DNA of 39,795 nucleotides from Planctomycetia bacterium (GTDB lineage: Bacteria; Planctomycetota; Planctomycetia; Pirellulales; UBA1268). Positions 33,866 through 39,795 of this stretch are shown here, piece by piece. The translations under genes were made by a program, and so were the position numbers. The stretch is from positions 1 through 39,795 of the forward strand of contig JAIOPD010000006.1 of NCBI GenBank assembly GCA_021414115.1, read 5' to 3'. The notes under the pieces are model-generated. The model saw nothing but the letters and a program-made list of their open reading frames with translations. It ran no database searches and had not been told where the DNA came from. Position 1 is the stretch's first letter. Every line of letters starts with the position of its first letter.

Positions 33866-34405
33866 TCACGTCGCGGAGGCCCGGGCCGCGGCCAGCTTGC
33901 CGGCCGACTCGAGCATGTCGATCGGGAGCGGCACGCCTTTGATGATCCCGTCCACGACGATGTTTTCGCGGACGAGGCCCTGGAAGCGGCAGACGATCAT
34001 GGCCCTGGGACGGACTCGGATCCGTTCGACAGCGATCACGAGGCGGTCTCCCGGCACCACGGGCTCGCGAAACCGAACCTCTTCAAGGCCGCCGAAGCCG
34101 ACGACCTGGGCGTCGAGCAGGTTGTACCGCTGGGAGTAATAGCTGGAGAGTTGGGCCGCCGCCTCGCACATCATCACGCCCGGCATGAGCGGCACGCCGG
34201 GGAAATGGCCACGAACCCAGAACTCGTCGGGCGTGAGGTCCTTGTAGCCCACACACAGGCCACGCGAGAGATCCTCGTGGACGATCGCCGTGAGCTGCTC
34301 CATCTCGAACCGCTGCCTGTTCCAGCGACGGATCTCATGGATGTCGGCGACGACGCGGTCGAGGTCGTACTCGCTGGGATGGATGATGTAGTCGCGCGGA
34401 GCCAC
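33866..34405 (-). CDS. FabZ-type 3-hydroxyacyl-ACP dehydratase
   Basis: The 179-residue hot-dog-fold protein has GHFPGVPLMPGVMMCEAAAQ at about 66-85, with catalytic His67 and Glu81. This is the FabZ signature; FabA has a different active-site pair. VVGFGGLEEVRFREPVVPGDRLVIAVERIRVR completes the fold. An N-terminal extension of about 35 residues (to QLTAIVHED) precedes it, making the protein longer than FabZ's usual 140-160. It would dehydrate 3-hydroxyacyl-ACP in fatty-acid synthesis, or act as a paralogue in another lipid pathway. It sits 16 bp before trmB. Confidence 0.88.
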   Translation of the reverse strand: MAPRDYIIHPSEYDLDRVVADIHEIRRWNRQRFEMEQLTAIVHEDLSRGLCVGYKDLTPDEFWVRGHFPGVPLMPGVMMCEAAAQLSSYYSQRYNLLDAQVVGFGGLEEVRFREPVVPGDRLVIAVERIRVRPRAMIVCRFQGLVRENIVVDGIIKGVPLPIDMLESAGKLAAARASAT

Positions 34406-34470
34406 TGCGGATGTTTCCTCAGGCTGCTGCGGGGGAGCGGTATGGGGCGAGAAGGACGAATGCGACCAGA

Positions 34471-34569
34471 CTACGTGCGGATATGCTTCCGCTTCGCCTT
34501 ACGGGCCTTGCTGCTGGCGGGCCTGGCGCCGTGGTTCGCCTTCTTGAGCTTGCGATGGGGCTTGGCCAT
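34471..34569 (-). CDS. Very small basic protein (32 residues), possibly ribosomal
   Basis: The 32-residue frame starts at ATG 34569, with GGAG 7-8 bp upstream, and ends at TAG 34471. The sequence begins MAKPHRKLKKANHG and ends with SKARKAKRKHIRT, giving a strongly positive product with about half Lys, Arg and His. Size and charge resemble small ribosome-bound proteins such as bTHX or the AURKAIP1/COX24-type group, but I cannot assign it to one. The good ribosome site and the coding-like composition argue that it is real. It is below the length cut-off of most gene finders. It lies 65 bp upstream of the FabZ-like gene. Confidence 0.65.
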   Translation of the reverse strand: MAKPHRKLKKANHGARPASSKARKAKRKHIRT

Positions 34570-34661
34570 GGTGGACTCCGGGAACGTGGACGGGTTGCCC
34601 ACGGGTGTGGGAGACCGAGGTTGTACCACGCGCCGCGGCCCGCTTCCACCGTCCGCCGCGG

Positions 34662-35156
34662 CTACCGCTCGGCAGCCGCCGACGAGCGTTCCGCGGCAAT
34701 CGCGTCGCGGAGGCTGGTCCGTACGATTTCCACGAAACTCGCCCCCAGAAAGCCGATCAGCCCGCCGATCACGGCCGATGAGACGCCGCCGAGGGTCGCC
34801 CCGGCGAGTGAACTCGATGTCAGCGCGACCAATGCCGTGGCGCCCGTGATGCCGCCGCACACAGCGCCGATCCCCGCCGACACCGGCACCAGTCTGCCGA
34901 GGCTCTCCCGCTGTTCGAGGCGGCTTGGACGTGGCTGAGGGAGCAGGGGAGCAGATCCGTCCGGCCGGTGCACCCGCGAGAGATCGCGGTCCGTCGTTTC
35001 TCGCAGCCGCGTGCCGATCGCGTTGCCCGCGACATGCATCGCGACGCTCGCGATCAGCACGGCCGCGGCGATCCAACCCGCCACTCCGAGCCAGCCGATC
35101 GCCCCCCCGGCAACGCCGAGGACCACTGCCAACCATGAATACGTGACCGGCCGCAT
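34662..35156 (-). CDS. Small hypothetical membrane protein
   Basis: The 164-residue protein has two Gly/Ala-rich membrane segments at about 5-25 and 27-46, a short polar loop rich in Arg and Pro (about 48-85), and a further Gly/Ala-rich pair at about 90-150 (SAGIGAVCGGITGATALVALTSSSLAGATLGGVSSAVIGGLIGFLGASF). I do not recognise a family. It precedes the small basic-protein gene by 92 bp and follows the toroid gene by 42 bp, all on the minus strand. Codon use looks normal, so it is likely a real gene. Confidence 0.7.
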   Translation of the reverse strand: MRPVTYSWLAVVLGVAGGAIGWLGVAGWIAAAVLIASVAMHVAGNAIGTRLRETTDRDLSRVHRPDGSAPLLPQPRPSRLEQRESLGRLVPVSAGIGAVCGGITGATALVALTSSSLAGATLGGVSSAVIGGLIGFLGASFVEIVRTSLRDAIAAERSSAAAER

Positions 35157-35198
35157 GTACTGTCTCCGGCCAGATTATAGGCGGGCCGAACTGGCAGC

Positions 35199-36725
35199 CT
35201 ACCAGCCGGCGGTCACCGCCTCGGGGCGGTAGATGGGCAGCAGGCGGTAGTAGACCTCGAGGGTCAGCACCGCCAGGGCGGTGTGGGCCACTCGGCCGCC
35301 GGGAGCGGTGTCGGGATCGGCGAAGAACCAACTGCCCGCCTCGTGGCCGATCGACGCCTGACGGGCCACCAGCTGGTCACGATTGCGGGTGTTCCACTTC
35401 GGCCAGGCGGGATGGTCGCGCTGCAGGAGTGCCTGGGAAAGATAGAAGTTGAGATACACCGCATCGGAGGCGGGGCCCGTCTTGGCCAGCGCCGCGAGCC
35501 CTCGATCGATCGCCGCCTCGTCGGGCCATCCCGTATAGAGCCGGCAGAGCAAGCCGATCGCGGACGTGCAGGGTCGGGATTGGGGCGACTGGTAGCCGTA
35601 GGCCTCGCCGCGGCGGACCTGCACCCGGTCAAGGAACCGGCAGACGCCGTCGATCGTCGGCGAGGGCACCGGGATGCCCGCCAGTCCGGCACTCTTCACC
35701 GCGGCAAGTTGCCAGCCTGTCACCGTCGTGTCGCCCGGCTGGCCGGGAAGATAGCGCCAGCCGCCGCCGTGCAGGTCTTGGGCGGTCTCGATGAATCGCA
35801 CCGCGTCGCGGACGTAGCGAACGAGTGCCTGGTCCCTTGTCATCCCGAGCGTCTCGGCGAGCGCGAGGGTGGCGACGCCATGGCCATACATCGTTCCTTC
35901 ACTGAGGTCACCGCCACGGGGCGTCGGCTGCATGCGGCTCATGAGGTAGTAGATGCCCCGCGTCACCGTCTCACGGTAAGCGCCCTCCACGTGCGTGTGT
36001 CCAGCGCCGAGGAAGGGCAGCAGCGCGATGCCGGTCGCGGCCGTCGTGCTCGAGACCGTGCCTGGATCGCGGCATGCCCCATCGCATTGGCAGCCGCTGA
36101 GGTCGAACCGCCACGAGCCGTCGGCGGCCTGGTGGCGTGCCAGCCACGCGAGGCCGCGCTCGACCGCCGCCTCGCTGGCCGCGGAGCCGCCGTGGCTCGC
36201 AAGGCTGCTGCCCCGCTCCGGGCCGCGTCGGCCTGCGAAAGCGCGAAGGATGCGGTCGGCCTCGCCGGAAGACGCTCCAGGGGGTGCGTGCGATGCGGTC
36301 TGCGCGGGGACGGCGGCCGCCGGCCGCGATGCGACGCGAATGGTGGCGGCGTGGTCATCCAGAGGCAGGGAAACGGCAGGGGCGTCGTTGGCCACCGGCA
36401 CCATGGGAGGGTCCGGTTGGACGAGCGTCACTTCCGGAGCCGGCACCGGCGGGCCGATGGCGGCCTGGTTCGCCGCGGCGGCGATGTCCACGGCAGCCAA
36501 ATCCGCTGTGGCATCGCCGGCCGCCGAGCCGGGGTCACGATCGGCGACGTCGGCCATGGTGATCAGGATGGGTCGCGGGCGGTCCTGGATCTCGCCGGGG
36601 ATCATCGCCAGTGCCAGCGCGATCAAGAGGGCCACGTGGGCGACCAGGCTCGCGTACCCCGAGCGAATACCGGGATGGCCGAGGAGCCGCTCGATAAAGG
36701 TGTCGCGTTCAGTGCCGTCCCGCAT
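35199..36725 (-). CDS. Membrane-anchored squalene-cyclase-like toroid protein, copy A
   Basis: The 508-residue protein has one TonB-like N-terminal membrane segment at about 24-43 (SLVAHVALLIALALAMIPGEI), then a low-complexity Pro/Ala/Asp linker to about 180. An alpha/alpha-toroid of prenyltransferase/squalene-oxidase repeats follows (about 185-500), with AVERGLAWLARHQAADGSWRFDLSGC, GGGWRYLPGQPGDTTVTGWQLAAVKS, AIGLLCRLYTGW and GHEAGSW. It lacks the DXDD acid of squalene-hopene cyclases, so cyclase activity is doubtful. A Cys group CQCDGAC sits in the first repeat. The start is ATG 36725, before the anchor. It is paralogous to the next gene and 204 bp downstream of it. Confidence 0.88.
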   Translation of the reverse strand: MRDGTERDTFIERLLGHPGIRSGYASLVAHVALLIALALAMIPGEIQDRPRPILITMADVADRDPGSAAGDATADLAAVDIAAAANQAAIGPPVPAPEVTLVQPDPPMVPVANDAPAVSLPLDDHAATIRVASRPAAAVPAQTASHAPPGASSGEADRILRAFAGRRGPERGSSLASHGGSAASEAAVERGLAWLARHQAADGSWRFDLSGCQCDGACRDPGTVSSTTAATGIALLPFLGAGHTHVEGAYRETVTRGIYYLMSRMQPTPRGGDLSEGTMYGHGVATLALAETLGMTRDQALVRYVRDAVRFIETAQDLHGGGWRYLPGQPGDTTVTGWQLAAVKSAGLAGIPVPSPTIDGVCRFLDRVQVRRGEAYGYQSPQSRPCTSAIGLLCRLYTGWPDEAAIDRGLAALAKTGPASDAVYLNFYLSQALLQRDHPAWPKWNTRNRDQLVARQASIGHEAGSWFFADPDTAPGGRVAHTALAVLTLEVYYRLLPIYRPEAVTAGW

Positions 36726-36929
36726 CACGGCCGCTCCGCCTTGCCGGAAACCACGCAGACTCTGCCGGCTACGTCGTGTGGAGTGTCTTGGCGCGGCCCT
36801 CGCGGCGCGCACTGCGATCCCCTGCAGGGATCATCGGCGTCGTGCGGCAGGCGGCTGAAGAAAGACCCGTGGCGGCCTCACGGATCGCCGCGGCTCGCTC
36901 AGGCGAAAAAATCCGGAGGGATCGTCGCG

Positions 36930-38588
36930 TTATTCCTTGAACTCTTCGTCCACCGACTGGTTGCGGTAGATCGGCAGATGGCGGTAGTAGACCTCGAGGA
37001 TCATCGTCGACAGCGCCGTGCAGTAGATGCGGCCGGCCGCTTCGGCACCGTGGCCACCGTTGACTCCCTCGTGCCAACTGCCCGCCTCGTGACCGCTCGA
37101 AGCCTGGTTCTTGAGGAGCAGTTCCTTCATCTTCTTGTTCCACGAGATCCACACCTCGCCTTCCATGTGGTGCATGATCTGCGTGGCGTAGTAGTCGAAG
37201 TAGAGATCTTTCGTGGGACCGAGCTTCGCCAGATAGGCGACGCCCCGCTGCAGCGCCGGGTTGTCCTTCTTCCAGCCCAGGTACATGCGGCACAGCAGCC
37301 CGACGGCCGTCGTGCCGGGGCCCCGCGCAGGCCCGGTATAGCCGTAGAACGCTCCGTCGTCGTCCTGCACGGCGTTGAGGAAATCAACGGCCTTCTTGAC
37401 CGTCAGCGGGTTGACCTGCAGGTAGGCCATGTTGCCGCTCTTGAGGGCCATGATCTGCCAGCCCACGGCCGACGTGTCGCCCGGCTGCCTTGGGGAATAA
37501 CGCCAGCCGCCACCTACCGGATCCTGGGCCTGCATGATGAAGTTGAGCGCGAGCTGCGTCGGCCCGGCGAGCCGGTTGTCCTGCGACATCGCATAGCATT
37601 CCGAGAGCGCGATCCCCGCAAGGCCCTGTGAATACAGGCTTCCGCCGGCGCCATACGCCTTGCCATTGCCCTTGACCGCCATCTGGGCCAGGAAGGAAAT
37701 GCCGCGCTCGACCGTGGGCTTGAACGGTCCTTCACGGTGCGTGTAGCCGCGACCCAGGAACGGCAGGATGGCCATCGCCGTGGCGCCGCACCGGTCGGCC
37801 GCCTTGCTCTTGCCCGATGCCGAACAGTTGCAGCCCTGGCAGTTGGCGAGATCGAACGACCAACCCCCGTCAGGAAGTTGATGCTGCGCGAGCCATTTCA
37901 GCGCCCGGTCAACGGCCTGCTCCGTGTCGCCGCCGCCGCCGCCGGCCGCGGCGAGTTTCGCGGCCTGGGCTCGGCCGCCGATGCCTCCCCCCTTGCCGCC
38001 GATCGCGCCCATCTGCGCCATCATGTCGGACGCGGGCGCCGTCTCGGTGCCGAAGTCGGTGAACTCGACGGCGAGCGGGGCCGCATCCACGTCGGTCGCA
38101 TTTGACACGACCTCGACCGGCGTCACCGCCACCTCGGTCGTCACCGTGACGTCGGCCGTGGCATCGGCCGTCTGGACCGTTTCCTGCTGAGGCAGGTCGT
38201 CCTCGAACTCGTTGAACTCGTCCTCGACCTCGGGCGCGTTGGACGTGATGACCCGCGGCGTCTCCTTCTTAGGCGGCTCGTTGACGATCAGCGCCATGCC
38301 GAGCAGCGCGACGACATGCACGAGCATGCTGATGGCCCAGGCCGGCGCCTGCCTGACGGCCGCGCGGCCCAGCGACTCCTCGCCGTCTTCCTGGTCGGGA
38401 GGGGCGGCCTCCTGGGGCGGTGCAGCCTTCTGGGGCTCCGGTCGCCTCGCGGGCGGCGCGGCCGCCGCGGCAGCGGCCGGCTTCGGCGGTGTCGCCGCAG
38501 CTTTGGCGGGGGGCTTGGCGGCAGGAGGCTGGGCCGCTGGCGGACGGGTGGCCTTCTTCACCGGATCGGGATCGATTTGGCTCGACAT
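36930..38588 (-). CDS. Membrane-anchored squalene-cyclase-like toroid protein, copy B
   Basis: The 552-residue protein has a Pro/Ala-rich cytoplasmic N-terminus (1-65), a membrane segment at about 82-103 (AWAISMLVHVVALLGMALIV) and an acidic linker (EVEDEFNEFEDD) that leads to a Gly-rich stretch. The toroid at about 225-545 shares with copy A WLAQHQLPDGGWSFDLANC, GGGWRYSPRQPGDTSAVGWQIMALKSG, AVGLLCRMYLGW, GHEAGSW and LEVYYRHLPIYR. Cys residues CQGCNC plus a later Cys mark the same first-repeat position. DXDD is absent. ATG 38588 is chosen because GGGGG is upstream and the frame before it has no similarity. It is likely cotranscribed with copy A and faces a promoter at 38700-38708. Confidence 0.88.
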   Translation of the reverse strand: MSSQIDPDPVKKATRPPAAQPPAAKPPAKAAATPPKPAAAAAAAPPARRPEPQKAAPPQEAAPPDQEDGEESLGRAAVRQAPAWAISMLVHVVALLGMALIVNEPPKKETPRVITSNAPEVEDEFNEFEDDLPQQETVQTADATADVTVTTEVAVTPVEVVSNATDVDAAPLAVEFTDFGTETAPASDMMAQMGAIGGKGGGIGGRAQAAKLAAAGGGGGDTEQAVDRALKWLAQHQLPDGGWSFDLANCQGCNCSASGKSKAADRCGATAMAILPFLGRGYTHREGPFKPTVERGISFLAQMAVKGNGKAYGAGGSLYSQGLAGIALSECYAMSQDNRLAGPTQLALNFIMQAQDPVGGGWRYSPRQPGDTSAVGWQIMALKSGNMAYLQVNPLTVKKAVDFLNAVQDDDGAFYGYTGPARGPGTTAVGLLCRMYLGWKKDNPALQRGVAYLAKLGPTKDLYFDYYATQIMHHMEGEVWISWNKKMKELLLKNQASSGHEAGSWHEGVNGGHGAEAAGRIYCTALSTMILEVYYRHLPIYRNQSVDEEFKE

Positions 38589-38699
38589 TGGATGGCCCCC
38601 GTCAGCATTGCCTCTTGAGTGATGCTCAGCACGACTGCCTGGGCAGTCGGTATGACTCATGGAATCGCTGGCTCTAGAACCGGCGAAAACTCTTCTTCA

Positions 38700-38708
38700 A
38701 CTATAACA
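38700..38708 (-). promoter_or_regulatory. Extended -10 promoter candidate for toroid gene B
   Basis: On the minus strand the sequence TGTTATAGT fits the extended -10 form TG-N-TATAAT with one mismatch. It is 112 bp upstream of the ATG at 38588. No clear -35 box is seen, which is common for extended -10 promoters. Confidence 0.4.
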
Positions 38709-38847
38709 CGATTTGTGCAGAGAACATCATTTTTTCGCGCATGAATCGGCCGCATGCGGCAACCCCGGAAAGAGAGTTTCGGGCGGCGTCGGGCGAACTA
38801 TTCCTGAGCCTCGGGCCGGGAGAATCATCCTGAATAACCTGCCGTGG

Positions 38848-38873
38848 AGAGCCCCGCTGGCCTTCGGGGCTCT
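38848..38873 (+). promoter_or_regulatory. rpmG: Perfect 9 bp hairpin upstream of rpmG
   Basis: AGAGCCCCG (38848-38856) pairs exactly with CGGGGCTCT (38865-38873) around an eight-base loop. It is 121 bp upstream of rpmG and is not followed by a T-run. It may be an attenuation or leader structure for the ribosomal gene, or an isolated palindrome. Confidence 0.4.
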
Positions 38874-38993
38874 GGCCGGGTAGGTTTTGCGGGTTTCCGC
38901 GGCGCCATGTGGCAGCCGTGGCACCAAGGTCTGCCGGCCGCCGGCGGACCAGACGACTCTGGAAGGACTGCGGCCACCGCAGACGGCACGACC

Positions 38994-39158
38994 ATGGCGA
39001 AGGGCAAGAAAAAGCTCGAGATCATCCACCTCGTGTGCGAGGAGACCGGCGATCAAAACTACACGCTGCGACGGAAGAGCGGCGGCGAAAAGTTGAAGAT
39101 CAAGAAGTATTCGCCGCGGCTGCGGAAGCACACGTTGCACAACGAGAAGAAGAAGTAG
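38994..39158 (+). CDS. rpmG: 50S ribosomal protein L33 (bL33), cysteine-poor form
   Basis: The 54-residue protein contains IIHLVCEETGDQNYTLRRKSGGEKLKIKKYSPRLRKHTLHNEKKK-like sequence, a clear bL33. The zinc-binding form has two C-x2-C pairs; here only Cys15 remains, and the second pair (normally KYCPxCxKHT) reads KYSPRLRKHT. This is the Zn-independent (C-minus) type. ATG 38994 follows the natural N-terminus MAKGKKK; the frame stays open upstream but has no similarity. S-type repeat halves follow it. Confidence 0.93.
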   Translation: MAKGKKKLEIIHLVCEETGDQNYTLRRKSGGEKLKIKKYSPRLRKHTLHNEKKK

Positions 39159-39174
39159 CTTCCCGGGCGCGGAG

Positions 39175-39252
39175 CGGGCCGCCCGGCGTGAGGGATTCGC
39201 GGAGCGAGCCGAGGTGGAGAACGTATACCCCGCGCTCGCGCTTGGGGCTTCC
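39175..39252. repeat. Right half of an S element
   Basis: The sequence GCGTGAGGGATTCGCGGAGCG through TATACCCCGCGCTCGCGCTTGGGGCTTCC is similar to the interior and right end of S copy 1 (17318-17384). No left end is recognisable upstream: rpmG is too close, so the copy is truncated or degenerate there. Confidence 0.6.
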
Positions 39253-39301
39253 TGACGAAGAGGCGTGACCGAACCGCGGGGCGTGGCGCATCCGTTGCCG
39301 G

Positions 39302-39345
39302 GGAAGCCCGGAGCGCGAGCGACGGGTAAACGTGTGGCGAGGCGT
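39302..39345. repeat. Left half of an S element
   Basis: GGAAGCCCGGAGCGCGAGCG at 39302-39321, followed by ACGGGTAAACG, is the left end of the S family. No matching right end appears before the next gene. Together with the half at 39175-39252 it points outwards, so two partial copies lie back to back. Confidence 0.6.
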
Positions 39346-39434
39346 GCCGGCGACGGGGAGCCGGTTGAGGTTGAGGATCGGTCGGAATTGAAAGCGGGAC
39401 GGCCGACCACTCCCACTCCACATCGTCCGGCACG

Positions 39435-39795
39435 TCAGCCTGCCGAGTCGAGTGCCCTCTCGAGCGATTGATCGTCTGTGACCTCGACGACCTGATCGGC
39501 GTCGCGGTGCAGGCGAGGATCGGTCGCCGTGCCCGCTGCCACGAGGGCGAGCCGGCATTCCGCCGCGCGGGTAAACACCTCGGTGCCCGGCCTCACGACC
39601 AGGTCGATCTCGCACCGCGCGGCTGGAGGGGCGAGAGGCGCATCCCGGAGCCGCGCCGCGACCGCGCGGCCCAGGGGCGTGGCCGCGATGTCGGCAGGCA
39701 GGCCCCACGTGACCGCCGACGCCGGCCGCGCGAGGAGTCCGTGTCGGCACGAGGCCAGCCGGCCGCGGCGCTCGAAATACGACACGTTGGGGCCG
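39435..39795 (-). CDS. Unrecognised protein, C-terminal part (cut by window edge)
   Basis: The frame is open from the right edge to a stop at 39435 and gives about 119 residues. An in-frame GTG at 39785 exists, but the frame continues through it (GPNVSYFERRG), so the start probably lies outside the window. The visible part has a mixed alpha/beta look (DIAATPLGRAVAARLRD, CEIDLVVRPGTEVFTRAAECRLALVAAGTATDPRLHRDADQVVEVTDDQSLERAL). I do not recognise a family. Confidence 0.55.
   Translation of the reverse strand, partial: GPNVSYFERRGRLASCRHGLLARPASAVTWGLPADIAATPLGRAVAARLRDAPLAPPAARCEIDLVVRPGTEVFTRAAECRLALVAAGTATDPRLHRDADQVVEVTDDQSLERALDSAG

Larger units (their letters stand above)
38589..38993. 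other. Divergent regulatory gap between toroid B and rpmG
   Basis: No gene is visible in this 405 bp gap. It holds a minus-strand promoter candidate (38700-38708) and a perfect 9 bp hairpin (38848-38873). Open frames crossing it run antisense to rpmG or lack any similarity. Confidence 0.6.

Noticed and set aside
32743-33942. A 399-residue plus-strand open frame
   Set aside because: It runs antisense to the transposase fragment and trmB through repeats, with no family similarity; it is a GC-driven shadow.
35199-38588. Squalene-hopene cyclases
   Set aside because: The DXDD catalytic motif is missing, and the proteins have TonB-like anchors and long linkers; they share only the toroid fold.
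38727-39416. A 229-residue minus-strand open frame over rpmG
   Set aside because: It is antisense to a clear ribosomal gene and consists mostly of S-repeat text.
1-39795. tRNA, rRNA or CRISPR array
   Set aside because: I looked for TPsiC-arm-like GGTTCGA motifs and for regularly spaced direct repeats, and found none outside coding context. A tRNAscan or CRISPR search could still find a cryptic one.

Overview
The window reads as chromosomal DNA of a high-GC planctomycete, probably near the Pirellulales; the species is not determined. The clues are a DUF1559 pseudopilin with an H-X9-DG end, two membrane-anchored squalene-cyclase-like toroid proteins, FhcA/FhcB homologues of the tetrahydromethanopterin C1 pathway, Kdo genes beside a huge LptA/LptC-like protein, and many short palindromic repeats between genes. 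I saw no tRNA, rRNA, CRISPR array, phage or conjugative module. Most genes are housekeeping genes, and the unusual material is mainly in the gaps.

Layout. 1-784 (minus): the start of a GHKL ATPase cut by the window edge, and a DUF454 membrane protein. 908-1951: class II fructose-bisphosphate aldolase. 1952-2523: repeats and a promoter. 2524-7332: kdsD, kdsC and a 1061-residue multi-domain protein that I infer works in LPS transport. 7339-8109 (minus): an esterase-fold protein that lacks its nucleophile serine. 8235-9865: a phosphoribosyltransferase overlapping a glycosyltransferase. 9866-15485 (minus): HIT protein, dGTPase, PIN-TRAM protein, FhcB and FhcA in one tight run. 15636-17230: scpA and an RNase Z-like hydrolase. 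17470-20020: hemW and a DUF3748 propeller. 20165-22051: rplM, rpsI and a secreted Gly-rich protein.

22052-22448 is a repeat cluster. 22449-23501 (minus) is the DUF1559 protein with a Fur-like box upstream. 23769-28105 is a three-gene ABC export unit. 28132-30627 (minus) holds a CNNM/CBS protein and proB, and 30833-32401 holds purF. 32402-33168 holds a decayed IS4-type element inside a repeat. 33169-34569 (minus) holds trmB, a FabZ-like dehydratase and a 32-residue basic protein. 34662-38588 (minus) holds a small membrane protein and the two toroid proteins. 38994-39158 is a cysteine-poor L33, and a gene of unknown function is cut by the right edge.

The best non-routine signals are three. (1) Four copies of a 130-138 bp palindromic element (R) have ends that differ between copies yet still pair within each copy. 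(2) A 574 bp IS remnant has perfect 17 bp inverted ends and an 11 bp target duplication; it sits inside one R copy and carries another. (3) Several protein systems deserve a second look: the giant LPS-transport-like protein, the paired Cys-bearing toroids, the ABC/permease/TPR-like trio, and FhcAB without FhcCD.
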